From: Candidatus Gastranaerophilales bacterium
GTDB taxonomy: Bacteria; Cyanobacteriota; Vampirovibrionia; Gastranaerophilales; Gastranaerophilaceae
DNA: 64,000 nt
NCBI GenBank assembly: GCA_900548405.1
Contig: UNSJ01000002.1
Span: 11,730-75,729 of the forward strand
Direction: 5' to 3'
How positions within the stretch are numbered: position 1 is the first letter of the stretch; each line of letters opens with the position of its first letter. The notes under the pieces are model-generated. The model was not told where the DNA came from and searched no databases. It saw nothing but the letters and a program-made list of their open reading frames with translations. Below are positions 46,954 to 56,335 of the stretch, one piece after another. The position numbers and the translations under genes were made by a program.

Positions 46954-47537
46954 TATTCAGCCCTCGTCATAATATATAGAGGACAGATGTAGTCAGCGCC
47001 TTTTAAAAAATCGGAAAAACTGTTTGCAGGCAGCTTTTTATAATTAGGAATGATTTTTACTTTTGTTGAACTTTCAACCCTTTCAGGTCCGATTAAAAGT
47101 GAAACACTTTCGTATCTGTCAACGGATTCGGCATAGCAGAAAAGAGTTTTGGTTTTGTTTAATACAGCATCCAAAAGCCCTGATGAAAAAGAGTTTTCGC
47201 CCGCAGCAACAGAGTTGTATTTGTTGTGAATGTTTTCAAGAAGCGAAAAAAGTCCGATTGTGGAATTGTGCACGGAAAAACTAAAACCTGTGGGTGAAAT
47301 TTCGTTTTCTTCAATCTGTTGTTTAATGAGTTTTACAACACGTTCAAGCTCACCATAGCGTGAAGCATACACAAGGTCTGTATTTTTGTCGCCGTCGTAA
47401 ACTTCAAGCATTGTGCTCATTGCGATTTTCCCCGCAGGAGAAAGCTTGCGTCTTGTCATCATTGGAATAGAGGACAAATCTATATTTTCGCCTTGAGAAA
47501 AGGCGTGTTTGTAAATAAAAAATTCCACACTATTCAT
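46953..47537 (-). CDS. Ketosynthase-like chain-length factor (ApeC-like)
   Basis: 194 residues of the short beta-ketoacyl synthase-like family (ketoacyl-synt_2). Landmarks are LVYASRYGELERVVKLIKQ near residue 55 and GFSFSVHNSTIGLFSL near 83. No active-site Cys is present, as expected of a non-catalytic partner that pairs with a ketosynthase and sets chain length. It begins the leftward arm. There is no Shine-Dalgarno; a TAATAT box ends 6 bases before the ATG. Confidence 0.8.
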   Translation of the reverse strand: MNSVEFFIYKHAFSQGENIDLSSIPMMTRRKLSPAGKIAMSTMLEVYDGDKNTDLVYASRYGELERVVKLIKQQIEENEISPTGFSFSVHNSTIGLFSLLENIHNKYNSVAAGENSFSSGLLDAVLNKTKTLFCYAESVDRYESVSLLIGPERVESSTKVKIIPNYKKLPANSFSDFLKGADYICPLYIMTRAE

Positions 47538-47551
47538 GTTAATATATTATC
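47538..47551. promoter_or_regulatory. 14-base divergent promoter of the aryl polyene cluster
   Basis: Only 14 bases separate the two arms. They are nearly palindromic (TAATATATTA). On each strand a TAATAT box ends exactly 6 bases before that strand's ATG. The two -10 boxes overlap, so the two promoters would exclude each other in time, and both mRNAs would be leaderless. The -35 regions would lie inside the opposite coding sequence. Confidence 0.6.
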
Positions 47552-48607
47552 ATGGACGTGATTGTAATTACAAATGCTGTTGGAATATACGCTGAAGGAC
47601 TCTCTGAAGATAATAGTATTGTCGGGGGAAAATCGTTTTATTTTGGCAAAATTGATAAAGAATTTCCTGAAATTGATGATGAAAGATACAATCTGCGCTG
47701 TAACAGGATTTTGAAATATTTAGCTGATAAACTGGATTTGTCGGGATATGAAAAAGATGACATAGCTGTTGTAATCGGTACTACAAACTCGGGGATTGAA
47801 GAATTTGAAACCTCTGATAACAAGCATCATGCAGAACTTGGAAATCCTGCTGAATTTTTGCAAAAATATTTGGGGTTGAATAACTATGCTGCAAGCGTTT
47901 CTACTGCCTGTACATCAGGGATAAAGGCGTTTGCTGCTGCGCGCAGACTTCTTGAAAACGATGTTTGTAAAGCAGTAATCGCAGGCGGCATTGATACTCT
48001 TGCAAGTATGCCGATTTACGGATTTGATGCATTAGAGGTTTTATCACACGAAAAAACTAACCCGTTTTCTAAAAACCGTTCAGGAATAAGTATTGGCGAA
48101 GCAGGTGCTTTGTTTCTGCTTGAAAAAAACAAAGATGGAATAAAGATTATGGGTATAGGCGAAACCTCCGATGCATACCATTCTGCAACACCTGATCCTG
48201 AGGGTGTTCAGGCTGCAAAAGCAATTCAAATTGCGCTGGAGGATGCAGGTTTGATGCCAAAAGACATTGACTACATAAACCTGCATGGAACAGGTACAAT
48301 CTCAAATGATTTAATGGAAGCAAATGCGGTGTATAAAGTTTTTGGCTCAAGTGTTCCTGCAAGTTCGACAAAGCCTGTTACGGGGCACTGTCTGGGAGCT
48401 GCTGCAAGCATTGAAACTTTTTTCTGTTATGAAATTTTAAAGGGGTTGAGAGGTATTCCCGAACATATTTATGACGGCGAATACGACGAAAGCCTGCCAA
48501 AAATTAATCTTGCAGGTAAAAATCTTCCTTCAAATGATGTGAAGGTGTGTATGTGTAACGCGTTTGGCTTTGGCGGAACAAACGCAGTTTTGGTTTTGGG
48601 GAAATGA
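47552..48607 (+). CDS. Beta-ketoacyl-ACP synthase (ApeO-like)
   Basis: 351 residues, thiolase fold. The catalytic triad is whole: Cys in VSTACTSGIKAFAAARRLL near 121, His in LHGTGTISNDLMEANAV near 250, and His in KPVTGHCLGAAASIETF near 280. It extends the polyene chain with malonyl-ACP, probably paired with the ApeC-like partner encoded on the other strand. The start has no Shine-Dalgarno but a -10 box 6 bases upstream. The dehydratase gene follows two bases after the stop. Confidence 0.93.
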   Translation: MDVIVITNAVGIYAEGLSEDNSIVGGKSFYFGKIDKEFPEIDDERYNLRCNRILKYLADKLDLSGYEKDDIAVVIGTTNSGIEEFETSDNKHHAELGNPAEFLQKYLGLNNYAASVSTACTSGIKAFAAARRLLENDVCKAVIAGGIDTLASMPIYGFDALEVLSHEKTNPFSKNRSGISIGEAGALFLLEKNKDGIKIMGIGETSDAYHSATPDPEGVQAAKAIQIALEDAGLMPKDIDYINLHGTGTISNDLMEANAVYKVFGSSVPASSTKPVTGHCLGAAASIETFFCYEILKGLRGIPEHIYDGEYDESLPKINLAGKNLPSNDVKVCMCNAFGFGGTNAVLVLGK

Positions 48608-48608
48608 T

Positions 48609-49049
48609 ATGGAAAAAGATTTGTCAAAAATTTTACCGCACGATAAACCGATGATTTTGATTGACGAACTTCTTGAAGTTAGTCTTGAAAGTCACTACGC
48701 AAAGGCATCCGTTACAATAAATGAAGATAAAATATTTTTTAATAAAGAGATTAACGGGATTTCTCCTCTTGCGGGAATAGAGTTTATGGCGCAGACAATC
48801 GGGTGTTACGCCTATTTCAAAGCAGGAGAAAATATTCCTAAAATAGGCTTTCTTCTCGGCACAAGGCTTTATGAAAACAGTCTTGAAAAATTTGAAAACG
48901 GCAAAACTTATACTATAACCGCTAAAGAAATATATGATGATAACGAACTTGTCTCGTTTGAGTGTTTAATTTATAATGGAAATGAGGAAGCTGCAAGAGC
49001 AGTAGTCAATGCGTTTCAGCCTCAGAATGCAAAGGATTTTATCAGATGA
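48609..49049 (+). CDS. 3-hydroxyacyl-ACP dehydratase (ApeP-like)
   Basis: 146 residues, a hotdog fold. ILPHDKPMILIDELLEVS near residue 9 has the catalytic His, and SPLAGIEFMAQTIGCYAYF near 57 the acidic partner. It removes water from 3-hydroxyacyl-ACP to form the conjugated double bonds. The start is the ATG at 48609, directly after the ketosynthase stop; the frame extending 15 codons back overlaps that gene. Confidence 0.9.
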   Translation: MEKDLSKILPHDKPMILIDELLEVSLESHYAKASVTINEDKIFFNKEINGISPLAGIEFMAQTIGCYAYFKAGENIPKIGFLLGTRLYENSLEKFENGKTYTITAKEIYDDNELVSFECLIYNGNEEAARAVVNAFQPQNAKDFIR

Positions 49050-49756
49050 AAAAAATACTTGTTACAGGTTCAAGCAGAGGTATAGGAAAGGAAATTGCGC
49101 TTTATCTTGCCAAAAGCGGGTATGATATTGACGTTCATTATGCGCATAACGAGCAAAAAGCAATTGAAACCGCTGATGAAATCAGGGCGCTCGGGCGTGA
49201 TACGCAAATTCTTAAATTTGATATTAAAAACAGGGAAGAATGTGCGAAAGTTCTTGCCGATAAATTATATTACGGTGTTGTGCTTAACGCAGGAATTGCT
49301 AGAGATAATGTTTTTCCAGCGCTTGAAGATGATGAGTGGGATGATGTTATTGATACTAATTTGACAGGGTTTTATAATGTTTTGAAACCACTTGTAATGC
49401 CTATGATTTCAAACAGAGTTAAAGGAAGAATAATCACAATGTCATCTGTTTCGGGTATTTCCGGTAACAGAGGGCAGGTTAACTATTCTGCTTCAAAGGC
49501 AGGTATTATCGGTGCAACAAAATCTCTTGCTCTAGAGCTTGCAAAACGCGGGATTACAGTAAACTGTATTGCTCCGGGGGTTATTGATACCGAGATGATA
49601 AAAGATGTTCCGCTTGATGAGGTTAAGAAATTAATCCCGATGAAGCGTGTCGGACAGGCAAATGAGGTTGCAAGCCTTGCAAACTACTTAATGAGTGAGG
49701 ATGCATCTTATATTACGGGGCAGGTAATTTCTGTAAACGGAGGGCTTTATCTGTGA
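49046..49756 (+). CDS. 3-ketoacyl-ACP reductase, SDR family (ApeQ-like)
   Basis: 236 residues. Classical short-chain dehydrogenase: TGSSRGIGKEIALYLA near residue 6 binds NADPH, NAGIARDN near 84, and the Ser-Tyr-Lys catalytic set is MSSVSGISGNRGQVNYSASK near 130. It reduces the ketone formed in each extension. The ATG overlaps the dehydratase stop. Confidence 0.94.
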   Translation: MKKILVTGSSRGIGKEIALYLAKSGYDIDVHYAHNEQKAIETADEIRALGRDTQILKFDIKNREECAKVLADKLYYGVVLNAGIARDNVFPALEDDEWDDVIDTNLTGFYNVLKPLVMPMISNRVKGRIITMSSVSGISGNRGQVNYSASKAGIIGATKSLALELAKRGITVNCIAPGVIDTEMIKDVPLDEVKKLIPMKRVGQANEVASLANYLMSEDASYITGQVISVNGGLYL

Positions 49757-50976
49757 AGCGTGTAGTTGTTACGGGTATGTCGCTTGCAAGTCCGCTGGGC
49801 TGTAATGCTCAAACTGTTTTTGATAATATGCAAAAACTCAAAAACTGTGTTGAATATGATAAATCGCTTGATGAATACGATAAATTAAACACTCGTCTAT
49901 GTGCACGCGTAAAGGGTTTTGAAATTCCCTCAACTTATAACAGAAAAGTTTTAAGAACAATGGGACCTGTTTCAGTAATGTCTGTTCGTACATCGGAACT
50001 CGCTTTAGAAGATGCGGGACTTTTGGGGGATGATATTATCACAGGCGGAGATTGCGGTGTAAGCTACGGTTCATCATCAGGTTCGCTTGATGCAATCATT
50101 GACTTTTACGGAATGCAGGTGGATAAAGAGGTTAAGGGCTTAAATTCAGGCTCTTATATAAAAATGATGCCTCAAACAACTGTCGTAAATATTTCTTTGT
50201 ATTTTAAGACAACAGGCAGACTAATTCCGACATCTACTGCCTGTACATCAGGCGCTATGGGTATAGGCTATGCTTATGAAGCTATAAAAAACGGTTATCA
50301 AACAGTAATGATAGCAGGCGGAGCAGAAGAACTCCACCCGACACAGATTGCGATTTTTGATACGCTTTACGCTACAAGTTTAAAAAATAATACACCTGAA
50401 CTTACACCTTCGCCTTTTGACAAAAATCGTGACGGCTTGGTAATAGGTGAGGGCGCAGGAACACTGGTTTTGGAAGAATATGAACATGCGAAAAAACGCG
50501 GTGCGAAAATTTACGCGGAAATCATAGGATTTGGAACAAGCACTGACGGAACACATATTACAAACCCGAATTACAAAACAATGGGAAAAGCTCTTGAACT
50601 TTCATTAAAGGATGCAAATATTTCTCCTGATGAAATCGGCTACGTAAGCGCTCACGGTACGGGAACTTATGCAGGTGACATCGCGGAAACTAAAGCAACA
50701 GAAGAAATATTCAAACGTCCTGTTCCAGTAAGTTCGTTAAAAAGCTACACAGGACATACACTCGGCGCTTGCGGTTCGATTGAGGCGATTGCTGCAATTG
50801 ATATGATGCATAGAAAATGGTTTAACCCTACATTAAACCTTAATGAAGTTGACAATGAATGCGGAAAGCTTGATTATATAAAAAATCAGGGACGTGAAAT
50901 TGATACAAACATTGTTATGTCAAACAACTTTGCTTTTGGCGGAATAAATACTTCTATAATTTTTAAAAAGATTTAG
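49753..50976 (+). CDS. Beta-ketoacyl-ACP synthase (ApeR-like)
   Basis: 407 residues from a GTG that overlaps the reductase stop. FabF-type with a whole triad: Cys in TSTACTSGAMGIGYAYEA near 160, His in SAHGTGTYAGDIAETKATEE near 298, and His in KSYTGHTLGACGSIEA near 333. It starts or extends the polyene chain. In E. coli-type clusters this second ketosynthase closes the rightward arm, as here. It overlaps the end of the convergent transporter gene by 14 bases. Confidence 0.94.
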   Translation: MKRVVVTGMSLASPLGCNAQTVFDNMQKLKNCVEYDKSLDEYDKLNTRLCARVKGFEIPSTYNRKVLRTMGPVSVMSVRTSELALEDAGLLGDDIITGGDCGVSYGSSSGSLDAIIDFYGMQVDKEVKGLNSGSYIKMMPQTTVVNISLYFKTTGRLIPTSTACTSGAMGIGYAYEAIKNGYQTVMIAGGAEELHPTQIAIFDTLYATSLKNNTPELTPSPFDKNRDGLVIGEGAGTLVLEEYEHAKKRGAKIYAEIIGFGTSTDGTHITNPNYKTMGKALELSLKDANISPDEIGYVSAHGTGTYAGDIAETKATEEIFKRPVPVSSLKSYTGHTLGACGSIEAIAAIDMMHRKWFNPTLNLNEVDNECGKLDYIKNQGREIDTNIVMSNNFAFGGINTSIIFKKI

Positions 50977-52519
50977 TTTTTGGCTTTTTGATGAACACAA
51001 GCATCGGGATAAGCAGGAATATTGCAAATGCAAACCACCTGAAAGTATCTATATATGCCCACAGATGTGACTGCTGTACGAGCTGTGAATAAATTTGACT
51101 TTGTGCCATAGCATGAGAGGTTGCGGCATCTGTCATTGTAGAAAAAGTGCTTGCCATAGCTCCTACTCTTTCTACAAAAATACTGTTTGTTTCATGCAGG
51201 TGATTAGTCATCATATTCTGGTGAACCTGTGCATACCTTGCAACCATTGTAGTTGCAACAGATGTGCCGATAGCGCCGCCTATGTTTTTTAGCAGGTTTT
51301 GCAAGCCTGTGGCATTTGTCATATTTTCGTTTTTGGTTGTTGAGCAGGACAACGGGATTAACGGTGTCAAAGCCATAAATAATCCCGAACCGTATAAAAT
51401 GTTCGGCAAGGCAATTGTCGAAAGATTTATTTGAAGATTTATCATTCCGAAAAATACGCTTCCTAACCCGAGGAGGATTAACCCAATCATAACAATACGT
51501 CTGTCACCGAGTTTTTTAGATAATGTAAGGTATAACGCAACGCCGATGAAACTTCCCACCCCGCGTGATCCCATTGAAAGTCCGCTCAAATACGCTGTAT
51601 ATCCGAGAAGTTTTTGAAGCATAGACGGCAAAAGCGCCGCAGAGGATAAAAATACTCCCATTAATATTACCTGTACCAGGGTGCCGAAAAAGTATGTTCT
51701 GTCTTTTAAAACACTCAAGTCAATAAGTGCTTCCTTGTTTTTTGACTGGGAAATAAAGAACATAATTGCGCATACAACAGATATTGCCGTCATCCAGCAA
51801 ATCCATGTTGAACCAAACCAATCGGCATCGTTTCCTTTATCAAGCACAATCTGTAATGTTACAAGCCAGCCTGATAATAGTGCCATACCTTTATAATCGA
51901 ATTTAACATTCTTTTGTTTTTTTGCATAAGGCGGATCTTGCAGAAGATTTTTTGCAAGATATACACATAAAAATCCGAGCGGAATATTTATTAAATAAAT
52001 CCATGGCCAAGACCAGTTTTCAGTAATCCATCCTCCTAAAACAGGACCGATTAACGGGGCAAAAATAACAGCTATACCGAATATTGCCATAGATTTTGGT
52101 CTGTCTTGCGGCGGAAAACTTTCCAACATAATAGATTGCCCTAAAGGCAAAAGCCCTCCTCCTCCAAGACCTTGCAAAAATCTTGAAAGCACTATCATAA
52201 CCATTGAATTTGATACTGCACACAAAAATGATGAAAATGTGAAAATAATCGTACAGATTATAAAGTAATTTTTTCTGCCAAAAAATTTTGAAGCAGAGCT
52301 TACAAGAGGGATTGCAATTCCGCTTGCTATCAGGTAGCTTGTAAGAACCCATGTTGACTCGTTTAAACTCACGGACATTGAACCTGCAATGTATGTTAAA
52401 GCTACGTTTGAGATGGTTTCGTCTAATACAAACATAAATATTGCAAGCATTACGGGGACAATCATTAACCAGGGGTTAATCGAGGGGTGCCATTCTTCTC
52501 TTAATTCATTTTCACTCAT
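50963..52519 (-). CDS. DHA2-family drug/metabolite exporter (EmrB/QacA type)
   Basis: 518 residues with 14 predicted membrane helices. MFVLDETISNVALTYIAGS near residue 20 (motif D1) and LSRFLQGLGGGGLLPLGQ near 110 (motif B/C region) are typical of DHA2 MFS exporters. It would export toxic compounds in exchange for protons. It ends tail to tail with the second ketosynthase gene; a role in exporting cluster products is possible but the polyene exporter is the MMPL protein. No EmrA-type partner is next to it. Confidence 0.92.
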   Translation of the reverse strand: MSENELREEWHPSINPWLMIVPVMLAIFMFVLDETISNVALTYIAGSMSVSLNESTWVLTSYLIASGIAIPLVSSASKFFGRKNYFIICTIIFTFSSFLCAVSNSMVMIVLSRFLQGLGGGGLLPLGQSIMLESFPPQDRPKSMAIFGIAVIFAPLIGPVLGGWITENWSWPWIYLINIPLGFLCVYLAKNLLQDPPYAKKQKNVKFDYKGMALLSGWLVTLQIVLDKGNDADWFGSTWICWMTAISVVCAIMFFISQSKNKEALIDLSVLKDRTYFFGTLVQVILMGVFLSSAALLPSMLQKLLGYTAYLSGLSMGSRGVGSFIGVALYLTLSKKLGDRRIVMIGLILLGLGSVFFGMINLQINLSTIALPNILYGSGLFMALTPLIPLSCSTTKNENMTNATGLQNLLKNIGGAIGTSVATTMVARYAQVHQNMMTNHLHETNSIFVERVGAMASTFSTMTDAATSHAMAQSQIYSQLVQQSHLWAYIDTFRWFAFAIFLLIPMLVFIKKPKTKSF

Positions 52520-52630
52520 AATTTATTTCCATTGCTTATTTTATAGTAAATAAAAAACCTTTGCAAATACAAATTATGGTTTTTAAGTCTTATTTTTTTG
52601 TTGTAATATATAAGAAATAAAGGATATAAA

Positions 52631-54346
52631 ATGGATTTAGAAAAACTTATAAAAGTCGGCAGAGGTGAAGAACCTGCTGATTTAGTAATAAAAAACGGCA
52701 GACTTGTTAATGTTTTATCGGAAGAAATTTATGAAACAGATATTGCAATAGTTGATGACACAATTGCGGGAATTTCTAAAGGTTACAAAGGCAAAGAAGA
52801 AATTGACGTAAAAGGCGCTTATGTATCACCGTCTTTTATTGACGGTCACGTGCATTTGGAAAGTTCAATGCTTATGCCGTCAGAATTTGCAAAAATGGTA
52901 GTTCCTTCCGCAACCACAACGGTTATTGCAGACCCGCACGAGATTTCAAACGTTATGGGCTTGCAGGGAATAAGTTTTATGAGAGAAGCTACTAAAAATC
53001 TTCCTCTTGATGTTTATATGATGCTCCCTTCTTGTGTCCCTGCAACAGATTTGGAAACCTCAGGGGTGGAGCTTAACAGTTACGACTTGGCTTTGCTTAT
53101 TGATGCTCCATGGGTTTTAGGGATTGCGGAAATGATGAATTTCCCGGGTGTCGTGAATTGTGACAACAGCGTTTTAAGCAAAATTCAGCTGGGAACCGCT
53201 AAATGTAAACGGGTGGACGGGCATGCACCGCATTTGAGCGGAAAAGATTTGGATGCGTACGTTGCATCAGGTGTTGCATCTGACCATGAATGCACAACTT
53301 GCGAGGAAGCTGTTGAAAAGCTAAGGCTTGGTATGCATCTTATGATTAGAGAAGCAACAGGTGCAAGGGATTTAGAACCTTTAATACCTGTTTTAAAAGA
53401 ATATAATACAAGAAAATGTATGTTTGTAACAGATGACAGACACCCGAAACATTTGACTAAACACATATCAAGAATGGTTAAAAAAGCTGTAAGGCTCGGG
53501 GTTAATCCGATAAAAGCCATTCAAATGGCAAGTATTAACACAGCTGAATATTTTAAACTTGCAAATCTTGGTGCGGTTGCTCCTGGATACAAAGCTGATA
53601 TTGCAGTGTTTAATGATTTAGAAATGTTTGAGCCGGAAATGGTGTTTAAAAACGGTAAACTTGCTGCAAAAAATGGCAGAATGATTATTGATACGACAGA
53701 GTTTAAAACTCCTGCATTAAGGGGCTCAGTAAACATAAAATATTTAAATATGGAAGACATTCAGATTCCTGCACCTGACAGAAAAGAAGAAATTAAGGTA
53801 ATAAATGTTATTCCAAAGCAGCTTATAACAAAAAAATCAATCGAGAAAGCAAAAATAGTTAACGGTCTTGCCGTGTCTGATGTAGATAATGATATTTTAA
53901 AAATAGCTGTTATAGAACGTCATAAGGCAACAGGAAATATCGGCTTGGGCTTTGTTAAAGGCTTTGGGCTTAAATCAGGCGCCATAGCCTCAACTGTTGC
54001 ACATGACAGCCATAATATGATTGTAATCGGTACAAATGATGATGATATGTATTATGCAGCAGTAGAACTCGTTAAATCTCAGGGCGGAAAGATTATTGTT
54101 GAAAACGGAAAAACTTTGGCACATCTTCCGCTTCCAATTGCAGGGCTTATGTCTGACAAACCTGTTGAAGAAGTTCAAAAGAAAATTTGCGAACTTGAAC
54201 AGGCAGCTAAGCAAATCGGATGCACAATGTCTGATCCGTTTATGAGTATGGCGTTTTTATCATTATCAGTTATTCCTGAACTAAAAATTACTGATAAAGG
54301 CTTGATTGATGTAAATAAATTTGAAGTAACCGATATGTTTATTTAA
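52631..54346 (+). CDS. ade: Adenine deaminase
   Basis: 571 residues, amidohydrolase superfamily. FIDGHVHLESSMLMPSEFAK near residue 68 holds the first two metal-binding His, IADPHEISNVMG near 100 and GIAEMMNFPG near 161 are family marks, and TDDRHPKHL near 274 carries the catalytic Asp. The C-terminal domain ends SDPFMSMAFLSLSVIPELKI. It converts adenine to hypoxanthine in purine salvage. AAAGGAT precedes the ATG. Confidence 0.95.
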   Translation: MDLEKLIKVGRGEEPADLVIKNGRLVNVLSEEIYETDIAIVDDTIAGISKGYKGKEEIDVKGAYVSPSFIDGHVHLESSMLMPSEFAKMVVPSATTTVIADPHEISNVMGLQGISFMREATKNLPLDVYMMLPSCVPATDLETSGVELNSYDLALLIDAPWVLGIAEMMNFPGVVNCDNSVLSKIQLGTAKCKRVDGHAPHLSGKDLDAYVASGVASDHECTTCEEAVEKLRLGMHLMIREATGARDLEPLIPVLKEYNTRKCMFVTDDRHPKHLTKHISRMVKKAVRLGVNPIKAIQMASINTAEYFKLANLGAVAPGYKADIAVFNDLEMFEPEMVFKNGKLAAKNGRMIIDTTEFKTPALRGSVNIKYLNMEDIQIPAPDRKEEIKVINVIPKQLITKKSIEKAKIVNGLAVSDVDNDILKIAVIERHKATGNIGLGFVKGFGLKSGAIASTVAHDSHNMIVIGTNDDDMYYAAVELVKSQGGKIIVENGKTLAHLPLPIAGLMSDKPVEEVQKKICELEQAAKQIGCTMSDPFMSMAFLSLSVIPELKITDKGLIDVNKFEVTDMFI

Positions 54347-55366
54347 TTATTTACTGTTATTGTGTTTTTCAAATCGACCGTCACATTCCGTGCCGCAGAA
54401 TATGCACTTACCGTCAACCAGATTGTAACCCAAAAGCTCATAGCCGTTTCTTATAATAATAGGATTATGACAGTTTTTGCAATATGTGCTTGATGTTTCC
54501 TGATTAGATAAATTCCCTGTATATACATATTTCAGCCCTGAATTAACGGCAATTTTATAAGCATTCAAAAGTGTAGAAAAATCGGTTGATTTTTTATCCG
54601 TAAATTTGTAACTGGGGAAAAATGAACTAAAATGTAACGGTACAGTATTTCCCAAATTATTAATTATCCATTCGCATTCGGAATTTATCTCATCTTCGGA
54701 ATCATTTTCTCCTTCAATAAGCATAGTTGTTAATTCAAGCCAGCAATCTGTTTCATTTTTTACATATTTTATTGTATCAAGTACCGGTTGAAGATGTGCT
54801 AAACAGTTTTTTTTGTAAAATTCTTCGCTGAAACCTTTTAAATCTATGTTTGCAGCATCCATATATTTAAAAAATTCTTTTGCAGGCTCCGGATTTATAT
54901 AACCGGAAGTTACTGCAATAGTTTTTATTCCATTTAGTCTGCATAACTTTGCTGTATCAACAGCGTATTCTAAAAATATAATCGGATCATTATAAGTAAA
55001 TGCAACACTTTTACAGTTATATTTCTTTGCTATTTGTAAAATTTCTTCAGGTGATGTGCTGTTTAAAAGTTGCGAATCGCTTTTGTTTTTTGTGGTTTGC
55101 CAATTTTGACAAAATTGACAGCCCATATTACATCCTAAAGTTCCAAACGATAAAACAGAACTTGTCGGGAAAAAATGATAAAGTGGTTTTTTCTCAATAG
55201 GGTCAATAGCAAGTCCTGTGTTATAGCCGTAAGAAGTTAAAATAATTTCGCCGTTTTCATTTTTTCTGACATGACAAAAACCTTCCTGACCATTGCTTAA
55301 TTTGCAGTTTCTCGGACAGACAGTGCATTGTACACGATTATCATTTAATACGTTTTGGTATTTCAT
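54347..55366 (-). CDS. amrS: AmmeMemoRadiSam-type radical SAM enzyme (AmrS-like)
   Basis: 339 residues. An N-terminal Cys-rich segment (CTVCPRNCKLSNGQEGFC) precedes the radical SAM domain, whose CxxxCxxC is in GTLGCNMGCQFCQNWQ near 75. AFTYNDPIIFLEY near 122 and the C-terminal Cys set (YCKNCHNPI, then CIFCGTECDG) are typical of AmrS. It should bind a [4Fe-4S] cluster and cleave SAM; the reaction in this family is unresolved. The AMMECR1 and Memo partners are not adjacent. TATAAT ends 7 bases before the ATG without a Shine-Dalgarno. Confidence 0.87.
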   Translation of the reverse strand: MKYQNVLNDNRVQCTVCPRNCKLSNGQEGFCHVRKNENGEIILTSYGYNTGLAIDPIEKKPLYHFFPTSSVLSFGTLGCNMGCQFCQNWQTTKNKSDSQLLNSTSPEEILQIAKKYNCKSVAFTYNDPIIFLEYAVDTAKLCRLNGIKTIAVTSGYINPEPAKEFFKYMDAANIDLKGFSEEFYKKNCLAHLQPVLDTIKYVKNETDCWLELTTMLIEGENDSEDEINSECEWIINNLGNTVPLHFSSFFPSYKFTDKKSTDFSTLLNAYKIAVNSGLKYVYTGNLSNQETSSTYCKNCHNPIIIRNGYELLGYNLVDGKCIFCGTECDGRFEKHNNSK

Positions 55367-55425
55367 CAATGTTATTATACAATTCAGTAATTAAAATTGT
55401 TACACCCTGTTGATTTCTAAAAGGA

Positions 55426-56052
55426 TTACATTTTTAATAGTTCAAGAATAGCAAAATAATGAAGTACAGCACCTAATATGACAAAAATATGCCAAATACT
55501 GTGCATATATTTTTTCTTAATTAAATAAAATACACTTCCTAATGAATAAACAGCTCCGCCTCCAAGCAATAACCAGACAACCTGATGAGATTTGGTGTTC
55601 CAAATTTTGTAAATTAAGAAAATCATTAACCAGCCCATCATTAGGTATAATACAGTGGATAAATATTTGAATTTTAAAGTTATGCAAGAATAAATAATTC
55701 CGCTGAGCGCAATGTACCAAATCATTGCAAGTATTGCAATCGAATGAGGAAAAGGCAAAACAAGCAATAAAATAGGTGTGTATGTGCCTGCTATTAGAAG
55801 AAAAATTGCGCTGTGATCAATTTTTCGAAAAACTTTTTTTGCAGTTTCATTAACCATAGCATGATAAAGTGTAGAAGATTGAAACAGGATAAACAGTGTA
55901 GCTCCGAAAATAGCTGTTGAAGATGCCTCTAATGCGTTTCTGGATGCTGCTGCAAGCATAACTATACCATAAATTGACAACAATGCACCGATTGCATGTG
56001 TTGAAGCATTAACAAATTCTTCACCTTTTGTATATCTAGTCAGTTCGGACAT
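55426..56052 (-). CDS. Hemolysin III / TrhA-family membrane protein
   Basis: 208 residues with seven membrane helices. The PAQR-type motifs are present: NASTHAIGALLSIYG near 16, FQSSTLYHAMVNETAKK near 57, KIDHSAIFLLIAGTYTPILL near 78, and the final MHSIWHIFVILGAVLHYFAI. Known members are linked to membrane homeostasis. The name hemolysin is historical. AAGGAGA lies upstream of the ATG. Confidence 0.93.
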   Translation of the reverse strand: MSELTRYTKGEEFVNASTHAIGALLSIYGIVMLAAASRNALEASSTAIFGATLFILFQSSTLYHAMVNETAKKVFRKIDHSAIFLLIAGTYTPILLLVLPFPHSIAILAMIWYIALSGIIYSCITLKFKYLSTVLYLMMGWLMIFLIYKIWNTKSHQVVWLLLGGGAVYSLGSVFYLIKKKYMHSIWHIFVILGAVLHYFAILELLKM

Positions 56053-56089
56053 GTTTCTCCTTTTTCATTCTCAAATCTGTATAATTAAT

Positions 56090-56278
56090 TTATTTTTTTC
56101 TATCATAAAAACAGATAATTGTAAACATATTAAATACAGTAAAAAAATTATAAAGTAATTTTTGATGACCTTCAAAGGTTTTTAGCCCTTCCTGTATTCC
56201 GTCTAATTTCTCGAGATTAAGATTATATATATTTGTATCCTTAGAAATTTTTAAAGAATTAAAGTTAACAGACAACAT
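56090..56278 (-). CDS. Doubtful small hypothetical protein
   Basis: 62 residues with no family and no ribosome binding site. It lies in the gap between the hemolysin III gene and the LysR gene. The C-terminus is hydrophobic (FFTVFNMFTIICFY). It may be a chance frame; it is listed because nothing else occupies the 283-base gap. Confidence 0.25.
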   Translation of the reverse strand: MLSVNFNSLKISKDTNIYNLNLEKLDGIQEGLKTFEGHQKLLYNFFTVFNMFTIICFYDRKK

Positions 56279-56335
56279 AAATTATATAAAACTTGTAAAA
56301 ATTTATTTTGCTTAATTGAACAAACTAATGTATCT

